A DNA stretch of 6,850 nt from Parcubacteria group bacterium. Its GTDB lineage: Bacteria; Patescibacteriota; Minisyncoccia; Phycocordibacterales; UBA12088. Position 1 is the stretch's first letter; each line of letters opens with the position of its first letter. The DNA lies in assembly GCA_021731325.1 (NCBI GenBank), contig JAKFXP010000055.1, positions 1 to 6,850 on the forward strand, read 5' to 3'. Both the position numbers and the translations under genes were made by a program. Of this stretch, positions 5,290-6,850 are shown piece by piece. Below the pieces are notes generated by a model, which ran no database searches, was not told the DNA's origin, and saw only the letters and a program-made list of their open reading frames with translations.

Positions 5290-5886
5290 ATGACCGCAAA
5301 AGAAGTCATTTCACCAGTAAACATCACTGCGCGCAAAGAGCTTGGGGTTCGACCCGGAGATACGGTACGTGTGATGCAGAAAATACAAGAAAAGGGTAAG
5401 ACCCGTCTACAGGCCTTCGAGGGTTTGGTGCTTACGGTTAAGCATGGTACTGAGCCCGGATCAACCTTCACGGTACGTAAGGTAGCTAGTGGCGTAGGAG
5501 TCGAAAAAACATTCCCCCTCTACTCACCCCTTATTGACAAGATTGAAATCATAAAGCGTACCAAGGTTCGTCGGGCAAAACTATACTACATTCGGGAGAA
5601 GGCGGCCAAAGAGATTCGTCGTTCAATGCGAAAAGCCTTTATGGTCGGTGACTCTATTGAGTCGGATATTGCAGAAAAAAATCGTGTCGTAAAGGAGACC
5701 GAAGCTGCAGAACAGGCACGTATTGATGAGGAAACCCGCATTGCAGAAGTTGCGGCTGCTGAAGAAGCAGAGAAGGCAGCTCAAGAAGCGGTAATACCGG
5801 TAGCCGAGGAAGCTGCCCCCGAAGAAACTCCCATTGAAGAAGTTGTTGTGGATGAAGCTCCTGCAGAAGCCACTGAAGACAAATAA
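5290..5886 (+). CDS. rplS: Large-subunit ribosomal protein bL19 with acidic C-terminal extension
   Basis: A 198-residue protein. Residues 1 to about 115 are the L19 fold, which sits at the interface of the two ribosomal subunits. Visible signatures are RPGDTVRV (21-28), AFEGLVLTVKHG (42-53), ASGVGVEKTFPLYSPLIDKI (66-85) and TKVRRAKLYYIREK (91-104). From about 120 to the end there is an Ala/Glu/Val-rich, strongly acidic tail, probably disordered or helical, that ordinary bacterial L19 (about 115 residues) lacks. Such acidic tails on ribosomal proteins are often seen in Patescibacteria (from memory, not checked). The usual partners rimM and trmD are absent. It has its own promoter and terminator. 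Confidence 0.96.
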   Translation: MTAKEVISPVNITARKELGVRPGDTVRVMQKIQEKGKTRLQAFEGLVLTVKHGTEPGSTFTVRKVASGVGVEKTFPLYSPLIDKIEIIKRTKVRRAKLYYIREKAAKEIRRSMRKAFMVGDSIESDIAEKNRVVKETEAAEQARIDEETRIAEVAAAEEAEKAAQEAVIPVAEEAAPEETPIEEVVVDEAPAEATEDK

Positions 5887-5896
5887 GACTTAACGC

Positions 5897-5919
5897 AAAC
5901 CCGCCGTTGGCGGGTTTTT
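5897..5919 (+). terminator. Intrinsic terminator of rplS
   Basis: Stem AAACCCGCC/GGCGGGTTT with loop GTT and a following T run, ten bases after the stop codon. Confidence 0.92.
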
Positions 5920-5922
5920 GTA

Positions 5923-5951
5923 TGGACAAGGTGCATGATTTTCTGTATCAT
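5923..5951 (+). promoter_or_regulatory. Promoter of tRNA-Leu
   Basis: TGGACA (5923-5928), 17 bases, TATCAT (5946-5951) with TG directly before it. Expected start near 5958, nine bases before the tRNA. Confidence 0.58.
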
Positions 5952-5966
5952 CTCCTAGGTGAGTAG

Positions 5967-6051
5967 GCCCAGGTGGTGAAATTGGTATACACGCTACCTT
6001 GAGGTGGTAGTGCCGCAAGGTGTGGAGGTTCAAGTCCTCTCCTGGGCACCA
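5967..6051 (+). tRNA. tRNA-Leu (anticodon GAG)
   Basis: An 85-nt gene with the long variable arm of Leu tRNAs (TGCC-GCAA-GGTG, with a GCAA tetraloop). Acceptor GCCCAGG (5967-5973) pairs with CCTGGGC (6041-6047), anticodon GAG at 6001-6003, T arm GGAGG-TTCAAGT-CCTCT. Discriminator A6048, then CCA (6049-6051) is encoded, unlike the other three complete tRNAs. It decodes CUC and CUU. From G53 of the T arm onward the sequence is part of the downstream 166-bp tandem unit, so its 3' end is repeated. Confidence 0.97.
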
Positions 6052-6054
6052 GAG

Positions 6055-6082
6055 AAACAAGACCCCGCAAGGGTCTTGTTTT
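6055..6082 (+). terminator. Terminator behind tRNA-Leu (unit 1)
   Basis: Perfect 11-bp stem AAACAAGACCC/GGGTCTTGTTT with loop CGCAA and trailing TTTT. The stem can lengthen after a short internal loop by pairing GGGCAC of the tRNA 3' end with GTGCCC (6083-6088). Repeated in unit 2 at 6221-6248. Confidence 0.88.
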
Positions 6083-6215
6083 GTGCCCAGGAAGCAAGGT
6101 CTGGGAGACCTTGCGTGAGGACTTGAAGACCTTGTGAGCTGTTTTGGGAGCAATGCGAACCAAAAGAGCCACAAGGTGTACCGAACATGTAATGTTCAAG
6201 TCCTCTCCTGGGCAC
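6083..6215 (+). other. Leu multibranched element: inverted and direct tRNA 3' ends closing three hairpins
   Basis: Foldable as one structure. Outer stem P1 is GTGCCCAGGA (6083-6092) with TCCTGGGCAC (6206-6215), 10 bp. Hairpin cassette P2 is 24 nt (6093-6116: 9-bp stem, GGG loop). Stem P3 is GAGGACTTGAA (6117-6127) with TTCAAGTCCTC (6195-6205). Long hairpin P4 is 6129-6177. Small hairpin P5 is GAACAT-GTA-ATGTTC (6183-6197), whose 3' arm competes with P3 for TTC. The left halves of P1 and P3 together are the exact reverse complement of the tRNA-Leu 3' end, split by P2 with no base gained or lost. Role unknown: an integrated mini-element or a structured RNA. Confidence 0.7.
6126..6183 (+). repeat. 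Dispersed long-hairpin repeat, Leu unit 1 copy
   Basis: Near-identical to 674-730 in the tRNA-Arg insert and identical to 6292-6349. Stem ACCTTGTG/CACAAGGT plus GCTGTTTTGG/CCAAAAGAGC (one mismatch, one bulged A), loop GAGCAATGCGAA, tail GTACCG. Confidence 0.88.
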
Positions 6216-6220
6216 CAGAG

Positions 6221-6248
6221 AAACAAGACCCCGCAAGGGTCTTGTTTT
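6221..6248 (+). terminator. Terminator, second tandem copy
   Basis: Identical to 6055-6082 as part of unit 2. It follows a promoterless copy of the tRNA 3' end, so it would act only on read-through from unit 1. Confidence 0.7.
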
Positions 6249-6363
6249 GTGCCCAGGAAGCAAGGTCTGGGAGACCTTGCGTGAGGACTTGAAGACCTTG
6301 TGAGCTGTTTTGGGAGCAATGCGAACCAAAAGAGCCACAAGGTGTACCGAACATGTAATGTTC
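6249..6363 (+). other. Leu multibranched element, second copy lacking its closing strand
   Basis: Carries P1 left strand (6249-6258), P2 (6259-6282), P3 left strand (6283-6293), P4 (6295-6343) and P5 (6349-6363). The direct tRNA copy after it ends at TTCAAG, so only six P3 pairs remain and P1 cannot close downstream. Its P1 left strand can instead pair back to 6206-6215 across the terminator hairpin. Confidence 0.65.
6292..6349 (+). repeat. Dispersed long-hairpin repeat, Leu unit 2 copy
   Basis: Exact copy of 6126-6183 as part of the tandem duplication. Confidence 0.88.
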
Positions 6364-6373
6364 AAGCCCCCTA

Positions 6374-6403
6374 TTGGACTTTTCCGCTTGTATATGGCAG
6401 AAT
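6374..6403 (+). promoter_or_regulatory. Possible promoter of tRNA-His
   Basis: TTGGAC (6374-6379), 18 bases, CAGAAT (6398-6403). The -10 is poor, and TATATG at 6391-6396 is an alternative without a well-placed -35. The -35 lies in what looks like the decayed end of the Leu repeat. Confidence 0.3.
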
Positions 6404-6432
6404 TGCGTGACCTTCGTACATGAAGTGAGTAT

Positions 6433-6505
6433 GGCGACTATGGTGTAACGGTTAACACTGGGGCTTGTGGAGCCCTCGATCAGGGTTCGATTCCCTGTAG
6501 TCGCC
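6433..6505 (+). tRNA. tRNA-His (anticodon GTG)
   Basis: Has the eight-pair acceptor typical of bacterial tRNA-His: G-1 (6433) pairs with C73 (6505), then GCGACTA-type pairing of 6434-6440 with 6498-6504. D arm, anticodon GTG at 6467-6469 in loop TTGTGGA, T arm CAGGG-TTCGATT-CCCTG (6481-6497). The next bases are CAG, so CCA is not encoded. The 3' acceptor strand is also the start of a 26-bp perfect inverted repeat, so tRNA folding and the terminator compete for the same bases. Confidence 0.96.
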
Positions 6506-6555
6506 CAGATACAGAAAAGACCCCTAGGAGGGTCTTTTCTGTATCTGGGCGACTA
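6498..6555 (+). terminator. 26-bp perfect hairpin fusing tRNA-His 3' end to its terminator
   Basis: 6498-6523 is the exact reverse complement of 6530-6555, with a six-base loop CTAGGA. The first eight bases are the tRNA acceptor 3' strand with C73. The upper arm ends in CTTTTCTG, giving a weak U-rich stretch. This is far longer than a usual terminator, and the complement of the acceptor strand (TGGGCGACTA) doubles as P1 of the element that follows. Confidence 0.82.
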
Positions 6556-6683
6556 AGCGAGCAACTGCTTTGCTCGCGTCAGGGAAGCGAAGAGGTTGAG
6601 TATGTCGCAGTGAGCTCCGCAGAGCGAGACGAGATGCGAAACCTGTACCGTCCATGTAATGGAAGATTCCCTGTAGTCGCCCA
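6546..6683 (+). other. His multibranched element, same layout as the Leu element
   Basis: P1 TGGGCGACTA (6546-6555) with TAGTCGCCCA (6674-6683), 10 bp as in Leu. P2 cassette of exactly 24 nt (6556-6579; GCGAGCAA/TTGCTCGC). P3 CAGGGAA (6580-6586) with TTCCCTG (6667-6673). Central hairpin P4: AGGTT (6593) with AACCT (6644), inner TCGCA/TGCGA and GCTC/GAGC. P5 TCCAT-GTA-ATGGA (6651-6663). Stem sequences differ from Leu but the order, P1 length, P2 length and GTA loop are conserved. Shared primary motifs are few: GTGAGCT, ATGCGAA and GTACCG. Confidence 0.7.
6665..6683 (+). repeat. Direct copy of the tRNA-His 3' end (att-like)
   Basis: Nineteen bases identical to 6489-6507, from the T-loop through the 3' end plus CA, 176 bp downstream. 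A third, decayed version lies at 6721-6738 (ACTCCCGTAATCGCCC). Direct repeats of a tRNA 3' end bounding a segment are the usual scar of integration at a tRNA gene. Confidence 0.88.
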
Positions 6684-6738
6684 CTACGTAAGTGCTCCCA
6701 GCACTTACGGCAGGGAAAGAGTACTCCCGTAATCGCCC
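6684..6738 (+). other. Shortened second His element
   Basis: CTA, then a third 24-nt hairpin cassette (6687-6710; stem CGTAAGTGCT/AGCACTTACG, loop CCC), then CAGGGAA, then a degenerate direct copy of the tRNA 3' end ending at 6738. The terminator, most of P1 left, and hairpins P4 and P5 are missing. The cassette again sits exactly between CTA and CAGGGAA, the acceptor/T-stem junction. Confidence 0.62.
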
Positions 6739-6768
6739 TCACATTCCCAAGTGAGTCTTAAAAGGTTA

Positions 6769-6814
6769 CTTGTAGATTACCCACATGAGAAATCCGATAT
6801 GGTAAACCTACAAG
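6769..6814 (+). repeat. Imperfect inverted repeat upstream of the possible next tRNA
   Basis: CTTGTAG (6769-6775) pairs with CTACAAG (6808-6814), and TTACC (6777-6781) with GGTAA (6801-6805), around a 19-base loop. There is no U-tract, so it is not an obvious terminator. The rest of 6739-6831 shows no gene. Confidence 0.5.
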
Positions 6815-6831
6815 CAACTATGGCGTTAAGT

Positions 6832-6850
6832 GGCGCGGTGCCACGGTATA
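6832..6850 (+). tRNA. Possible 5' end of a further tRNA, cut by the window edge
   Basis: GGCGCGGTGCCACGGTATA resembles the acceptor and start of the D arm of a tRNA (Cys-like in style). Only 19 bases are visible and no pairing partner can be checked, so this is tentative. It would fit the local cluster Leu-His-next tRNA. Confidence 0.28.

Larger units (their letters stand above)
6028..6366 (+). repeat. Exact tandem repeat, period 166 bp, two units plus 7-base third end
   Basis: 6028-6200 equals 6194-6366 without a mismatch (unit 1 6028-6193, unit 2 6194-6359, then GTTCAAG again at 6360-6366). Each unit starts in the T-loop of tRNA-Leu and contains the tRNA 3' end, a terminator, an inverted split copy of the tRNA 3' end, and two further hairpins. 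The unit ends are direct repeats of GTTCAAG. After the third GTTCAAG the sequence CCCCCTATTGGAC resembles a decayed version of the tRNA 3' end TCCTCTCCTGGGC (8 of 13 bases agree). Confidence 0.96.

Noticed and set aside
5890..6365. Long open frames on the minus strand across tRNA-Leu and the repeats
   Set aside because: They are antisense to a tRNA, terminators and repeats, show no protein motif, and repeat only because the DNA repeats. Similar frames antisense to tRNA-Arg (532-947) are rejected for the same reason; such frames often become false hypothetical proteins.
6028..6366. CRISPR array
   Set aside because: The units are adjacent 166-bp copies with no unique spacers and no cas genes in the window.
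6028..6738. REP/RAYT or IS200/IS605-type palindromic elements, retron or DGR
   Set aside because: Palindromes exist, but there is no Y1 transposase or reverse transcriptase in the window, no GTAG-type REP hairpin series, and each element is built from its host tRNA sequence.

Overview
The window reads as a piece of a compact bacterial genome, most likely a candidate phylum radiation (Patescibacteria/Parcubacteria-type) organism. The clues are several starts with no Shine-Dalgarno that sit about 7-8 bases behind a -10 box (leaderless-type), tight gene packing, ribosomal protein L19 with a long acidic Ala/Glu tail, and small single-domain proteins. This placement is inference from style; no marker here is decisive.

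Layout on the + strand, where every supported gene lies. Positions 1-552 hold the 3' end of one gene and a small single-pass membrane protein. Positions 552-870 hold an interrupted tRNA-Arg(TCT) copy followed by an intact one. Positions 925-1824 encode a protein-kinase-fold protein, and 1890-2096 a small unknown protein with its own strong promoter and terminator. tRNA-Val(TAC) is at 2245-2317. Positions 2428-5211 are a compact run: acylphosphatase, cis-prenyltransferase (UppS), a trans-polyprenyl diphosphate synthase and an RluA-type pseudouridine synthase. Positions 5290-5886 are rplS (L19). Positions 5967-6738 hold tRNA-Leu(GAG), tRNA-His(GTG) and a dense field of inverted and direct repeats made from the 3' ends of those tRNAs. 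A possible start of another tRNA lies at the right edge.

The two prenyl synthases form a functional pair: the trans enzyme makes a short allylic diphosphate, and UppS extends it to the C55 lipid carrier for cell-wall precursors. L19, the pseudouridine synthase and the tRNAs belong to translation.

The unusual part is a family of small structured elements attached to tRNA genes. Downstream of tRNA-Leu and tRNA-His, each element consists of: an inverted copy of the tRNA 3' end, split at the acceptor/T-stem junction by a 24-nt hairpin cassette of different sequence in each case; a longer central hairpin; a small hairpin with loop GTA; and a direct copy of the tRNA 3' end. The inverted and direct copies can pair to close a multibranched, cloverleaf-like fold with 10-bp outer stems. 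Leu and His elements share this layout while using different sequences in the stems, which is covariation-like support. A related element with the same central hairpin interrupts the T-loop of the first tRNA-Arg copy. The 166-bp Leu unit is duplicated in exact tandem, and its ends are direct repeats of the T-loop, as in integration into tRNA 3' ends. No recombinase or transposase is present in the window, so mobility and function are hypotheses. Assembly error at the exact tandem duplications must also be excluded.
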